64,000 nt of DNA from Synanceia verrucosa (taxonomy: Eukaryota; Chordata; Actinopteri; Perciformes; Synanceiidae), in NCBI GenBank assembly GCA_029721515.1, contig CM056570.1, positions 415,001 through 479,000 of the forward strand, given 5' to 3'. The position numbers and the translations under genes are program-made. Below the pieces are notes generated by a model. The model did no database searches. It saw only the letters and a program-made list of their open reading frames with translations, and was not told where the DNA came from. Within the stretch, counting starts at the first letter, position 1. Each line of letters begins with the position of its first letter. Below, piece after piece: positions 1 through 14,072 of this stretch.

Positions 1-300
1 CGCCCCGCCATGTTGCTGAACCATGGTCCCGTTTATGTGTGAAACGGGCCGTGCTGGACTCGAACCGCCGCTGCGTTTCTCTGCGTTGTCCTCAGCCGCC
101 TCTCGTCTCTAATCCTGCAGCATCTCAGTTTAAACTTCCAAACCGGCGTCTTATTAACCGGGTGGTCAACCACGCGACGCTGCCGCTCTCAGCCAATCAG
201 CGCTCTTCTTCTCCAAACTTCTTCCCGCCCCCTTAGCGCTCTCAGCCAATCACAACTCTCCTACCGTTACTTCCGCTCTCCTTGAGCTGATCAGTGTTTC
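1..300. promoter_or_regulatory. possible CCAAT-containing promoter or first-exon region of a gene off the left edge
   Basis: The first 300 bases are richer in G+C and CpG than what follows and carry two CCAAT boxes (193-197 and 246-250) within 60 bp of each other. On the minus strand two ATG codons lie within the first 40 bases, so a gene starting here and running left out of the window is possible. Nothing in the visible codons identifies a product. The plus-strand open frame 39-236 has no recognisable homology. Weak call resting on composition and CCAAT spacing only. Confidence 0.3.
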
Positions 301-1322
301 CAGTCAGCTCGATACCAATGATCGATATTTAACTGGTTTTATTGGTGTTTACAGGTCAGAAAGACCGCATGCTGCTCAGCTTCAGGTTTCAGCCTCCTTC
401 CATCTTCAGATGGACACAAAATAATATTAATCAAATATAAAACAAAATTTTAGGAGCATCCTCAGAGATCCCCAAGGCTTCCAGTGTTTCCAGGTCCTTC
501 AAGGATCCTGGAGGAGATCCCAAAGGAGATCCTGAAGATCCTGGATGAGACCCTGGAGATCCTGGAGGAGATCCTGGAGGGGATCCTGGAGATCTTGGAG
601 GAGACCCTGAAGATCCTGGAGGAGATCCTACAGACGGTTCAAAACTGATCCCTGATCAGTCCAGCCCCTGGATTATCCGTCTGTGATTATTGATCGTCTG
701 TGTGATCAATAAACATAATGAACAGGAGCAGGTTCGTGTTCATCTGATCCAGGGAGAGAAGGTCAGAGGTCACAGCTGGAGGAAATGTATTTCAGAATAA
801 AAGCAGTGGAGCAGAGATCAGTGGCAGATTTTTCCCACATGTTAATGAAGCAGCTCATTAACATCCTGACTGACCTGAGACCAGCAGGAAGTAGAGCAGC
901 TACATTTAAAGAAACAAAAGCATTTGTATTAAAATATTAATGAAGAAAAGTTAGTGCTTTTACTGCAGTAGAGGGTCTGAGTACTTCCTGTTCTCTGGTT
1001 TGAACAGAGATGAAAGATAAAATTGTTTTTTGTTAAAAATAGATATTTATTCTTCTCTTTCTGACTGAAGGGAAACAAACAAATAAACATGTTTAATTTA
1101 ATAATTACAATCATAAAAAAATAAGATAACCAACATTACAGCAACAAAGTGACAGAACAATGTGGAGAGAAATAAAGAAATAGCAACGGTGGAACAAAGT
1201 AAAATAAGTTAGTAAGTATCAGAAAGTATATAAAATAAAATGTGTTTCAGCTACTTCAGAACTGCACTTACTCCACTTCTGTAGTTAAGTTTATTTTGAA
1301 AGGACATGTTGGTGGCCCTTTG

Positions 1323-1356
<34 letters not shown>

Positions 1357-1779
1357 TACATTCATGTGCAGAGCAGCCAGATGTTATCAGCTGCACCTGC
1401 GTGTGAAAACACTCACAGCTGATTGGCTGGTGTGTGAGTTTAGAGGATGACATCATCAGCTGTGATGATGTCACTGTTTCCTACTTTAAAGGAACATCTG
1501 GTTGACTGGCTGGACAAGATGACGTGTGTTTGACCTCTAGCGCCACCATCAGGTCAACATGCTGACATGATTTTACAAACACTCAAGAATGAGCGAACAC
1601 GTAAATAAACGCACCCATAAACAGCTGATAGAATCCTGACATAACGCTGTCTTTAAATATTCTATTATTTTATATTATAACTAATAAACATTCTTTTGAG
1701 GTTAGGGTTAAAACAGTGTAACTGTTGGATTATATCTGGTGTCAAGATCATAATCTGAGCAGATTACAGGTTAAACTGA
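301..1779. other. intergenic, no gene seen
   Basis: No coding exon is recognised. A degenerate minisatellite of the theme GATCCTGGAGGA lies at about 500-640, and a (GT)n microsatellite at 1326-1355. The rest is AT-rich unique-looking DNA with a copy of the dispersed theme of pentanucleotide AGTAC next to runs such as TTTTACT near 950-990. Confidence 0.6.
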
Positions 1780-3596
1780 TTAAACTGGACCAGGGATTAA
1801 ACCAGGACAGAGATTAACCAGACCAGGGATTAAACCAGATCAGTGATCAAACCAGACCAGAGATTAAACCAGACCAGGGATCAAACAGGACAGAGATTAA
1901 CCAGACCAGGGATTAAACCAGATCAGTGATCAAACCAGACCAGAGATTAAACCAGACCAGGGATCAAACCAGGACAGAGATTAACCAGACCAGGGATTAA
2001 ACCAGACCAGTGATCAAACTAGACCAGAGATTAAACCAGACCAGGGATTAAACCAGACCAGTGATCAAACCAGACCAGGGATTAAACCAGACCAGTGATC
2101 AAACCAGGACAGAGATTAACCAGACCAGGGATTAAACCAGACCAGTGATCAAACCAGGACAGATATTAACCAGACCAGTGATTAAACCAGGACAGAGATT
2201 AACCAGACCAGGGATTAAACCAGATCAGTGATCAAACCAGGACAGAGATTAACCAGACCAGGGATTAAACCAGATCAGTGATCAAACCAGGACAGATATT
2301 AACCAGAATAAAAAAAAAAAAACAAAAAAAACTATTCTATTCTATATTAACCAGACCAGGGATTAAACCAGGACAGAGATTAACCAGACCAGTGATCAAA
2401 CCAGGACGGAGATTAACCAGACCAGGGATTAAACCAGACCAGTGATCAAACCAGGACAGAGATTAACCAGACCAGGGATTAAACCAGACTAGTGATCAAA
2501 CCAGGACAGAGATTAACCAGACCAGGGATTAAACCAGGACAGAGATTAACCAGACCAGTGATTAAACCAGGACAGAGATTAACCAGACCAGGGATTAAAC
2601 CAGGACAGAGATTAACCAAACCAGGGATTAAACCAGGACAGAGATTAACCAGACCAGTGATCAAACCAGGACAGAGATTAACCAGACCAGGGATTAAACC
2701 AGACCATCAAACCAGGACAGAGATTAAGCAGACCAGGGATTAAACCAGACCATCAAACCAGGACAGAGATTAACCAGACCAGGGATTAAACCAGACCAGT
2801 GATCAAACCAGGACAGAGATTAACCAGACCAGGGATTAAACCAGACTAGTGATCAAACCAGACCAGAGATTAAACCAGACCAGGGATTAAACCAGACCAG
2901 AGATTAAACCAGACCAGGGATTAAACCAGACCAGTGATCAAACCAGGACAGAGATTAACCAGACCAGGGATTAAACCAGGACAAAGATTAACCAGACCAG
3001 GGATTAAACCAGACCAGTGATCAAACCAGGACAGAGATTAACCAGACCAGGGATTAAACCAGACCAGGGATTAAACCAGACCAGAGACTAAACCAGACCA
3101 GGGATTAAACCAGACCAGTGATCAAACCAGGACAGAGATTAACCAGACCAGGGATTAAACCAGGACAAAGATTAACCAGACCAGGGATTAAACCAGACCA
3201 GTGATCAAACCAGGACAGAGATTAACCAGACCAGGGATTAAACCAGACCAGGGTTTAAACCAGACCAGGGATTAAACCGGACCAGTGATCAAACCAGGAC
3301 AGAAATTAACCAGACCAGGGATTAAACCAGGACAAAGATTAACCAGACCAGGGATTAAACCAGACCAGTGATCAAACCAGGACAGAGATTAACCAAACCA
3401 GGGATTAAACCAGGACAAAGATTAACCAGACCAGGGATTAAACCAGACCAGTGATCAAACCAGGACAGAGATTAACCAGACCAGGGATTAAACCAGACCA
3501 GGGATTAAACCGGACCAGGGATTAAACTGGACCAGGGATTAAACCAGACCAGGGATTAAATTGGACCAGGGATTAAACCAGGCTAGGAATTAATCT
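1780..3596. repeat. minisatellite, 16/17-bp monomers in mixed order
   Basis: About 1.8 kb of short units built on ACCAGACCAGGGATTAA, ACCAGACCAGTGATCAA and ACCAGGACAGAGATTA. The three monomer types alternate in a loose compound repeat of about 50 bp. An A-rich interruption lies at 2309-2347, and the units decay at the right end (3500-3600). The open frames seen on both strands here are products of the repeat. Confidence 0.93.
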
Positions 3597-4746
3597 GGAA
3601 TCAGTGGATCAGAGCAGGATTAACTGGTTTAACTGGGTCAGATTTTGGGACCAGTTTAGTCCTGCAGGTCCTGATTTCCATTTAAATGTCCAGAATCCAT
3701 CCTTCAGTCTAAGACAGCTGGTTTATCTAAAGACCCCCCCATCACTGTCTCTCAGTGGGACCCTCCAGTGGGGGGGTCAGGATTAGGGGACCCTGAGGGG
3801 GGTTCACCATCCAGAGACAAATGTCCACCAAACTTCTGTTTATAATGACAGGATTTTTATTTCTTCATGGACTTATTAATAATCCAGTTTCCTTCAGGAA
3901 ATTATTTTTTCAATCTGCAGTTATTAAACCAATAAATCATGAGGTTGATGAGATATCATCAAATATGTGACGTTGTCCACATGAATATTACATATCAGAG
4001 CTTTTATTGGGTTCATTTCATTCCTTCTGTCAACATAAAAATCATCTGATGTCTGATAGATTTTAGAATTATGAATTATTTTTCTCCTTTGTGTTTCTTT
4101 CTGAAACTGAAAAAAAACTTTTGAAAAAACATGTTCAACATGTTCTATGAGACGATAACAGACTGCCAGATGTTCAGATACAGAAAAGATTGAACTGGTT
4201 CTTCTGGTTTATATATTTTTATTTACATACATATTATTGTATTTTTTCTGTTATTTTTTTTCATCATTGTTGTGATGAAATCAGTGACCATTTTTCTTAA
4301 AAAAAAGACATTTTGATAATTTTTCTCTGATAAAAAAATCTATTTCTTGGAATAATTTTCTTGAATCTGAATCTTTCTTTATTTTAATTTGAAGCATTCT
4401 TTGTGAGTCGCTAAAGGAGACATGAAGGCTCTTTTGTTTGTGAACAAACAGAGTTTCTGCTGGAGGCTCTTCACCTCTGCTATCCCATAATAAGCACCAA
4501 CACAAAACACTCCCAGCAGGCCGAGGGGCGGGGATGCCACACTCAGCAGATGGGACCTGATGAATCCTGAAAGGAAGAATTGAAACCAGGAGAAGTTTGT
4601 GAGCAGCCGGCTGTAATTATCACCGAGCCTTTGGGTTCATTGTCAATTAGAGCGTCGGTTTGGTGACAGCTGGGGCAGATGGCTGGGGGGGGGCATCTGC
4701 CCCAAAAGCCCCAAAATATGTCAAAGCATCAGCAGCTAACAGTGTT
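3597..4746. other. intergenic, no gene seen
   Basis: AT-rich DNA with no repeat of note and no exon that can be recognised. It separates the 16/17-bp minisatellite from the 33-bp satellite. Confidence 0.55.
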
Positions 4747-7700
4747 TTTATTTTATTTATTAGTGTGCAATACCTTTATGTCATTTTATTTATTAGTGTG
4801 CAATACCTTTATGTCATTTTATTTATTAGTGTACAATACCTTTATGTCATTTTATTTATTAGTGTGCAATACCTTTATGTCATTTTATTTATTAGTGTAC
4901 AATACCTTTATGTCATTTTATTTATTAGTGTGCAATACCTTTATGTCATTTTATTTGTTAGTGTGCAATACCTTTATGTCATTTTATTTGTTAGTGTGCA
5001 ATACCTTTATGTCATTTTATTTGTTAGTGTACAATACCTTTATGTCATTTTATTTATTAGTGTGCAATACCTTTATGTCATTTTATTTGTTAGTGTGCAA
5101 TACCTTTATGTCATTTTATTTGTTAGTGTACAATACCTTTATGTCATTTTATTTATTAGTGTGCAATACCTTTATGTCATTTTATTTGTTAGTGTGCAAT
5201 ACCTTTATGTCATTTTATTTGTTAGTGTGCAATACCTTTATGTCATTTTATTTGTTAGTGTACAATACCTTTATGTCATTTTATTTATTAGTGTGCAATA
5301 CCTTTATGTCATTTTATTTATTAGTGTGCAATACCTTTATGTCATTTTATTTATTAGTGTGCAATACCTTTATGTCATTTTATTTATTAGTGTGCAATAC
5401 CTTTATGTCATTTTATTTATTAGTGTGCAATACCTTTATGTCATTTTATTTTTTAGTGTGCAATACCTTTATGTCATTTTATTTGTTAGTGTACAATACC
5501 TTTATGTCATTTTATTTATTAGTGTACAATACCTTTATGTCATTTTATTTATTAGTGTACAATACCTTTATGTCATTTTATTTGTTAGTGTACAATACCT
5601 TTATGTCATTTTATTTATTAGTGTACAATACCTTTTATGTCATTTTATTTATTAGTGTGCAATACCTTTATGTCATTTTATTTATTAGTGTGCAATACCT
5701 TTATGTCATTTTATTTATTAGTGTGCAATACCTTTATGTCATTTTATTTATTAGTGTACAATACCTTTATGTCATTTTATTTATTAGTGTGCAATACCTT
5801 TATGTCATTTTATTTATTAGTGTGCAATACCTTTATGTCATTTTATTTGTTAGTGTACAATACCTTTATGTCATTTTATTTGTTAGTGTGCAATACCTTT
5901 ATGTCATTTTATTTGTTAGTGTGCAATACCTTTATGTCATTTTATTTGTTAGTGTACAATACCTTTACGTCATTTTATTTATTAGTGTGCAATACCTTTA
6001 TGTCATTTTATTTGTTAGTGTGCAATACCTTTATGTCATTTTATTTGTTAGTGTGCAATACCTTTATGTCATTTTATTTATTAGTGTACAATACCTTTAT
6101 GTCATTTTATTTGTTAGTGTGCAATACCTTTATGTCATTTTATTTGTTAGTGTACAATACCTTTAAGTCATTTTATTTATTAGTGTGCAATACCTTTATG
6201 TCATTTTATTTTTTATTGTGCAATACCTTTATGTCATTTTATTTGTTAGTGTGCAATACCTTTATGTCATTTTATTTATTAGTGTACAATACCTTTATGT
6301 CATTTTATTTATTAGTGTGCAATACCTTTATGTCATTTTATTTGTTAGTGTGCAATACCTTTATGTCATTTTATTTGTTAGTGTACAATACCTTTATGTC
6401 ATTTTATTTATTAGTGTGCAATACCTTTATGTCATTTTATTTATTAGTGTGCAATACCTTTATGTCATTTTATTTATTAGTGTGCAATACCTTTATGTCA
6501 TTTTATTTATTAGTGTGCAATACCTTTATGTCATTTTATTTATTAGTGTGCAATACCTTTATGTCATTTTATTTATTAGTGTGCAATACCTTTATGTCAT
6601 TTTATTTATTAGTGTACAATACCTTTATGTCATTTTATTTATTAGTGTGCAATACCTTTATGTCATTTTATTTATTAGTGTGCAATACCTTTATGTCATT
6701 TTATTTGTTAGTGTGCAATACCTTTATGTCATTTTATTTATTAGTGTACAATACCTTTATGTCATTTTATTTATTAGTGTACAATACCTTTATGTCATTT
6801 TATTTATTAGTGTGCACACCTTTATGTCATTTTATTTATTAGTGTGCAATACCTTTATGTCATTTTATTTGTTAGTGTGCAATACCTTTATGTCATTTTA
6901 TTTATTAGTGTGCAATACCTTTATGTCATTTTATTTATTAGTGTGCAATACCTTTATGTCATTTTATTTATTAGTGTGCAATACCTTTATGTCATTTTAT
7001 TTATTAGTGTGCAATACCTTTATGTCATTTTATTTATTAGTGTGCAATACCTTTATGTCATTTTATTTGTTAGTGTGCACACCTTTATGTCATTTTATTT
7101 ATTAGTGTGCAATACCTTTATGTCATTTTATTTATTAGTGTACAATACCTTTATGTCATTTTATTTATTAGTGTGCAATACCTTTATGTCATTTTATTTA
7201 TTAGTGTACAATACCTTTATGTCATTTTATTTATTAGTGTGCAATACCTTTATGTCATTTTATTTGTTAGTGTACAATACCTTTATGTCATTTTATTTAT
7301 TAGTGTACAATACCTTTATGTCATTTTATTTATTAGTGTACAATACCTTTATGTCATTTTATTTGTTAGTGTGCAATACCTTTATGTCATTTTATTTATT
7401 AGTGTACAATACCTTTATGTCATTTTATTTATTAGTGTACAATACCTTTATGTCATTTTATTTATTAGTGTGCAATACCTTTATGTCATTTTATTTGTTA
7501 GTGTACAATACCTTTATGTCATTTTATTTATTAGTGTACAATACCTTTATGTCATTTTATTTATTAGTGTACAATACCTTTATGTCATTTTATTTGTTAG
7601 TGTGCAATACCTTTATGTCATTTTATTTATTAGTATTTATGTATAGTGTACAATACCTTTATGTCATTTTATTTATTAGTGTACAATACCTTTATGTCAT

Positions 7701-10606
7701 TTTATTTATTAGTGTGCACACCTTTATGTCATTTTATTTATTAGTGTACAATACCTTTATGTCATTTTATTTATTAGTGTACAATACCTTTATGTCATTT
7801 TATTTATTAGTGTACAATACCTTTTATGTCATTTTATTTATTAGTGTGCAATACCTTTATGTCATTTTATTTATTAGTGTGCAATACACTTTATGTCATT
7901 TTATTTATTAGTGTACAATACCTTTATGTCATTTTATTTATTAGTGTACAATACCTTATGTCATTTTATTTGTTAGTGTGCAATACCTTTATGTCATTTT
8001 ATTTATTAGTGTGCAATACCTTTTATGTCATTTTATTTGTTAGTGTGCACACCTTTATGTCATTTTATTTATTAGTGTGCAATACCTTTATGTCATTTTA
8101 TTTGTTAGTGTGCAATACCTTTATGTCATTTATTTATTAGTGTACAATACCTTTATGTCATTTTATTTATTAGTGTACAATACCTTTATGTCATTTTATT
8201 TATTAGTGTACAATACCTTTATGTCATTTTATTTGTTAGTGTACAATACCTTTATGTCATTTTATTTATTAGTGTACAATACCTTTATGTCATTTTATTT
8301 ATTAGTGTACAATACCTTTATGTCATTTTATTTATTAGTGTACAATACCTTTATGTCATTTTATTTATTAGTGTACAATACCTTTATGTCATTTTATTTA
8401 TTAGTGTACAATACCTTTATGTCATTTTATTTATTAGTGTGCAATACCTTTATGTCATTTTATTTATTAGTGTACAATACCTTTATGTCATTTTATTTGT
8501 TAGTGTACAATACCTTTATGTCATTTTATTTATTAGTGTACAATACCTTTATGTCATTTTATTTATTAGTGTACAATACCTTTATGTCATTTTATTTATT
8601 AGTGTACAATACCTTTATGTCATTTTATTTATTAGTGTACAATACCTTTCTTTATGTCATTTTATTTATTAGTGTACAATACCTTTATGTCATTTTATTT
8701 ATTAGTGTACAATACCTTTATGTCATTTTATTTATTAGTGTGCAATACCTTTATGTCATTTTATTTATTAGTGTACAATACCTTTATGTCATTTTATTTA
8801 TTAGTGTGCAATACCTTATGTCATTTTATTTGTTAGTGTACAATACCTTATGTCATTTTATTTATTAGTGTGCAATACCTTTATGTCATTTTATTTGTTA
8901 GTGTGCAATACCTTTATGTCATTTTATTTGTTAATGTGCAATACCTTTATGTCATTTTATTTATTAGTGTGCAATACCTTTATGTCATTTTATTTGTTAG
9001 TGTACAATACCTTTATGTCATTTTATTTATTAGTGTACAATACCTTTATGTCATTTTATTTATTAGTGTACAATACCTTTATGTCATTTTATTTATTAGT
9101 GTGCAATACCTTTATGTCATTTTATTTGTTAATGTGCAATACCTTTATGTCATTTATTTATTAGTGTGCAATACCTTTATGTCATTTTATTTGTTAATGT
9201 GCAATACCTTTATGTCATTTTATTTATTAGTGTGCAATACCTTTATGTCATTTTATTTATTAGTGTGCAATACCTTTATGTCATTTTATTTATTAGTGTG
9301 CAACACCTTTATGTCATTTATTTATTAGTGTACAATACCTTTATGTCATTTTATTTATTAGTGTACAATACCTTTATGTCATTTTATTTATTAGTGTGCA
9401 ATACCTTTATGTCATTTTATTTATTAGTGTGCAATACCTTTATGTCATTTTATTTGTTAGTGTACAATACCTTTATGTCATTTTATTTATTAGTGTGCAA
9501 TACCTTTATGTCATTTTATTTATTAGTGTACAATACCTTTATGTCATTTTATTTATTAGTGTGCACACCTTTATGTCATTTTTATTTGTTAGTGTACAAT
9601 ACCTTTATGTCATTTTATTTATTAGTGTACAATACCTTTATGTCATTTTATTTGTTAGTGTACAATACCTTTATGTCATTTTATTTATTAGTGTGCAATA
9701 CCTTTATGTCATTTTATTTGTTAGTGTGCACACCTTTATGTCATTTTATTTATTAGTGTACAATACCTTTATGTCATTTTATTTATTAGTGTACAATACC
9801 TTTATGTCATTTTATTTATTAGTGTACAATACCTTTATGTCATTTTATTTATTAGTGTGCAATACCTTTATGTCATTTTATTTATTAGTGTGCAATACCT
9901 TTATGTCATTTATTTATTAGTGTACAATACCTTTATGTCATTTATTTATTAGTGTACAATACCTTTATGTCATTTTATTTATTAGTGTACAATACCTTTT
10001 ATGTCATTTTATTTATTAGTGTGCAATACCTTTTATGTCATTTTATTTATTAGTGTACAATACCTTTATGTCATTTTATTTATTAGTGTACAATACCTTT
10101 TATGTCATTTTATTTATTAGTGTACACACTTTATGTCATTTTATTTATTAGTGTGCAATACCTTTATGTCATTTTATTTGTTAGTGTACAATACCTTTAT
10201 GTCATTTTATTTGTTAGTGTGCAATACCTTTATGTCATTTTATTTGTTAGTGTGCAATACCTTTATGTCATTTTATTTGTTAGTGTGCAATACCTTTATG
10301 TCATTTTATTTGTTAGTGTACAATACCTTTATGTCATTTTATTTATTAGTGTGCAATACCTTTATGTCATTTTATTTGTTAGTGTGCAATACCTTTATGT
10401 CATTTTATTTGTTAGTGTACAATACCTTTATGTCATTTTATTTATTAGTGTGCAATACCTTTATGTCATTTTATTTATTAGTGTGCAATACCTTTATGTC
10501 ATTTTATTTGTTAGTGTACAATACCTTTATGTCATTTTATTTGTTAGTGTACAATACCTTTATGTCATTTTATTTGTTAGTGTGCAATACCTTTATGTCA
10601 TTTTAT
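4747..10606. repeat. 33-bp satellite array, about 178 copies
   Basis: The array is 5.86 kb of one 33-bp unit read as TTTATTTATTAGTGTGCAAT followed by ACCTTTATGTCAT. Nearly all variation is at two purine positions (TTATTTA versus TTATTTG, and GTGTGCAA versus GTGTACAA). Rarer indel variants (GTGCACACC, CCTTTTATG, TCATTTATT) are concentrated between about 6,800 and 10,130. Because 33 is divisible by three, two plus-strand frames stay open for hundreds of codons as repeated 11-residue peptides. No start context, splice signal or homology supports coding. The array ends abruptly at a SINE whose target duplication contains the unit's TCATTTTATT. Confidence 0.97.
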
Positions 10607-10609
10607 TCA

Positions 10610-10973
10610 TCCATCCATCCATCTTCTCCCTCTTATCCTCTCATAGGGTCAGGGGGGCTGGAGTCTATCCCAGCTGTCTTAGGGTGAAAGACAGGGTACA
10701 CCCTGGACAAGTGTCCAGTTCATCACAGGACACATAGAGACAGACAACCACTCACACTCACATTCACACCTACGGTCAATTTAAATTAACCAGTTAACCT
10801 AATCCCCATGCATGTTTTTGGATGGTGGGAGGAAGCCGGAGTACCAGAGAGAACCCACACAGACATGAGGAGAACATGCTAACTCCACACAGAAAGGCCC
10901 CGGGCCGGGAATCAAACCCAGTACCTTCTTGCTGTGAGGCGACAGTGCTAACCACTACACCACCGTGCCGCCC
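10610..10973 (-). mobile_element. tRNA-derived SINE, copy 1
   Basis: A 364-bp element lying in reverse orientation, flanked by a perfect 12-bp target-site duplication TCATTTTATTCA (10598-10609 and 10974-10985). Read on the minus strand it starts with a pol III A-box-like TGGTGTAGTGG and a B-box-like GGTTTGATTCC (one change from the consensus) and ends in a (GATG)n-type tail. The same sequence recurs at 13716-14072 and 14353-14695. The tRNA-like head, simple-repeat tail and target duplication are standard SINE marks; the family name is not assigned. Confidence 0.9.
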
Positions 10974-10985
10974 TCATTTTATTCA

Positions 10986-11555
10986 GTTTTATTTTATTTA
11001 TTATTTAGGAGTATTTTTTTCCAGTTGGTCCATTTTGTTCATTTATGTTGTTAATTTACTGACTTCGTTTTTGTTATATTTCTACTAATTCTACTTGTAT
11101 TTATTTGTTTATAATTTTTTTGTATTGTGTATTGCTGCCTCATTTGCCTTTTATCTATTTTTACACTTTGATTTATTGCTCACTGTGGACAGTGATAATA
11201 AACACTTTTAGTTTATTTTGATCCTAATACTTCAGTACTTTTACTTCAGAAACATTAAGAATGTGATATTATTGTGGTACTACAAGTATTATAACCAGCT
11301 TGTGTGGGTTGGGGTGTGAAGGAGCCTGCTCTAAATCTTATTCAGAGTAAAAGTACTCACAGTACACAACAGAAGTACTCTCTCTCTGTGAAGGTGATTC
11401 CAGTACTTTTCTACTGTTTCTGTGTATTTAAGTGTGTACTTTTACTTGTACTTTTACTCTGATCTTTATGTTTTGTCAGATTCAGATAGTCGATCAGGGC
11501 CTTCTCTGGTCCTGGTCTTCATAAACTCAAGCACTAAACTCCATAATGATGTCAC
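10986..11555. other. intergenic, no gene seen
   Basis: AT-rich DNA with several copies of the dispersed AGTACTTTTACT theme (about 11,230-11,460). No exon recognised. Confidence 0.5.
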
Positions 11556-11690
11556 ATCATTCATTCATTCATTCATTCATTCATTCAGTCAGTCAGTCAG
11601 TCAGTCATTCATTCATTCAGTCAGTCAGTCATTCATTCATTCATTCATTCATTCAGTCAGTCAGTCAGTCAGTCAGTCAGTTAGACAGTC
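11556..11690. repeat. compound tetranucleotide microsatellite (ATTC)n/(AGTC)n
   Basis: Alternating blocks of TCAT-type and CAGT-type tetranucleotides, six to seven blocks in 135 bp. The two tetranucleotides differ by one or two bases, so the blocks look like repeated switching between related units. Confidence 0.95.
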
Positions 11691-11799
11691 ATGATCCTTC
11701 CTTTGTCTTCAGGAGGCAGACATTTGGCTCCACCCACTCAGGTTTGTCTCAGCCAATCAGAATGCTCGACCCCTCCAGGCAGCAAAACAATGGAGGAAT

Positions 11800-11801
<2 letters not shown>

Positions 11802-11843
<42 letters not shown>
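11802..11843. repeat. (TG)n microsatellite
   Basis: A perfect 42-bp run of TG dinucleotide. Confidence 0.97.
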
Positions 11844-11844
<1 letters not shown>

Positions 11845-11956
11845 GAGCTCCAGCTGCTGCCCCTCCTCAGGGTCAAAGGTCACTGTTTCTAATAAAGGCC
11901 GTTAGCAGGCAGCTCGGTCACCATGACACCCACAGCGTGACCATCTTCATCTTCAG

Positions 11957-13701
11957 CTTATAGTAATGTATATATAGTATAGTATAGCATAGTGTAGTAG
12001 AATATAGTATAGTATAGTGCAGTAGAATATAGTATAGTATAGTAGAACATAGTACAGTATAGTAGAATATAGCATAGAATAGTAGAACATTGTATAGTAG
12101 AATAAAGTGTAGTATAGTAGAATATAGTATAGTGTAGTACAGTAGAATATAGTATAGTATAGTAGAACATAGTATAGTATAGTAGAATAAAGTGTAGTGT
12201 AGTGTAGTATAGTAGAATATAGTATAGTATAGTATAGCATAGTTATAGCATAGGAGAATACAGTATAACATAGTATAGTAGAATAAAGTGTAGCGTTGCA
12301 ATGGTATAGTGTAGTAGATCATAGTATAGTATAGTAGAATAAAGTATAACATAGTATAGTAGAAGAAAGCTGCAGCACAGCACAGTATAGTAGAACATAG
12401 CACAGTATAGTATAGCATAGCAGAACAGCACAACATAGCACAGCAGAACAGTGTAAATGTGAGCATGGTATAGCAGAATATAGTATAGTATAGTATAGCA
12501 TAGTAGAACATGTATAACATAGCATAGCAGAACAGTGCAGCACATGAGTACATAGTATAGTAGAACATAGTACAGCATAGCAGAAGCATAAACATAGTAT
12601 AGCAGAACAATAGTATAGTATAGTATAGTATAGCATAGCATAGCAGAAGCTAAAGTGTAGTGTAGCATGGTATAGTAGAATACATAGTATAGTATAAACA
12701 TAGTATAGCATAGCATAGTAGAGATACAGTATAACATAGTATAGTAGAACAGTGTAGCGTAGTATGGTATAGTATAGTATAGTATAGCAGTATAGTATAG
12801 TACATAGAGTATAGTAGAATACAGGCAGAACACAGCAGGTATAGTAGCAAGTATAGTAGAACATGTGCAGTAATAGTAGAACACAGCATACACATAGTAC
12901 AGCAGAACAAAGTGCACATGCAGTATGTGCATAGCAGAACATAGTAAGTATAGTACATACACAGCATAGCAGTAGAATAAAGGTGTAGTGTAGTATGGCA
13001 TAGTAGAACACAGTATAGTACAGTATAGCACAGCATAGCATAGCAGAATACAGCACAAACATAGTATAGCAGAATAAGTGTAGCTGAGTAATGGTATAGT
13101 AGCATAGCATAGCAGAATACAGTATAACATAGTATAGTAGAACAGTGTAGCGTAGTATGGTATAGCATAGAATAGCACAGCATAGTATAGTATAGCATAG
13201 TAGAATACAGTATAACATAGTATAGTAGAATAAAGTGTAGCGTAAGTATGGCATAGTATAGTAGAACATAGTATAGTATAGTAGAATACAGTATAAATAT
13301 AGTATAGTAGAATAAAGTGTAGTGTAGTATGGTATAGCAATATAGCAGAAACATAGTAGATATAGCATAGTAGCAGATTGGTAGTATAAACATAGTATAG
13401 CAGAAATGTGCATTAGGAGGTATGGTATAGTATAGTAGAACATAGTATAGTATAGTAGAATAAAGTATAACATAGTATAGTAGAATAAAGTGTAGTGTAG
13501 TATGGTATAGTATAGTAGAACATAGTATAGTATAGTAGAATAAAGTATAACATAGTATAGTAGAATAAAGTGTAGTGTAGTATAGTATATTATAGTAGAA
13601 CATAGTATAGTATAGTATAGTAGAGTAGAACATTGTATAGTAGAATAAAGTGTAGTGTAGTATAGTACAGTCATAGTATAGTATAGTATATAGTAGGATA
13701 G
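11957..13701. repeat. TATAG-type pentanucleotide satellite with variants
   Basis: About 1.75 kb based on the pentamer ATAGT (minus strand ACTAT), mixed with GTAGAATA, ATAGC and AGTGT variants that give a looser 15-25-bp secondary period. The middle (12,400-13,100) is richer in C and in irregular spacings, while both ends are more regular. Several long minus-strand frames rich in Y, L, C and T are translations of the repeat. The field stops within 1 bp of the target duplication of SINE copy 2. Confidence 0.93.
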
Positions 13702-13715
13702 CTGGATAAAACATC

Positions 13716-14072
13716 CATCCATCTTCTCCCTCTTATCCTCTCATAGGGTCAGGGGGGCTGGAGTCTATCCCAGCTGTCTTAGGGTGAAAGACAGGGTACA
13801 CCCTGGACAAGTGTCCAGTTCATCACAGGACACATAGAGACAGACAACCACTCACACTCACATTCACACCTACGGTCAATTTAAATTAACCAGTTAACCT
13901 AATCCCCATGCATGTTTTTGGATGGTGGGAGGAAGCCGGAGTACCAGAGAGAACCCACACAGACATGAGGAGAACATGCAAACTCCACACAGAAAGGCCC
14001 CGGGCCGGGATTCGAACCCTGTACCTTCTTGCTGTGAGGCGACAGTGCTAACCACTACACCACTGTGCCGTC
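13716..14072 (-). mobile_element. tRNA-derived SINE, copy 2
   Basis: A 357-bp element in reverse orientation with a perfect 14-bp target-site duplication CTGGATAAAACATC (13702-13715 and 14073-14086). On the minus strand the A box TGGTGTAGTGG and a perfect B box GGTTCGAATCC are present. It is the best-preserved head of the three copies and nearly identical to copy 1 along its length. Confidence 0.92.

Noticed and set aside
2479..2743. Small repeat proteins on both strands (PGQRLTRP and LVNLCPGL types)
   Set aside because: Translation of the 16/17-bp minisatellite.
4660..10737. Long plus-strand open frames with an 11-residue repeat such as SFYLLVCNTFM or ILFISVQYLYV
   Set aside because: They exist because the 33-bp unit has no stop in two frames. 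Frame changes at indels, no homology and no gene context point to non-coding satellite.
11918..13722. Minus-strand frames of 200-470 residues rich in Y, L, C and T
   Set aside because: Translation of the TATAG pentanucleotide field. Several overlapping frames are open at once, as expected for a repeat.
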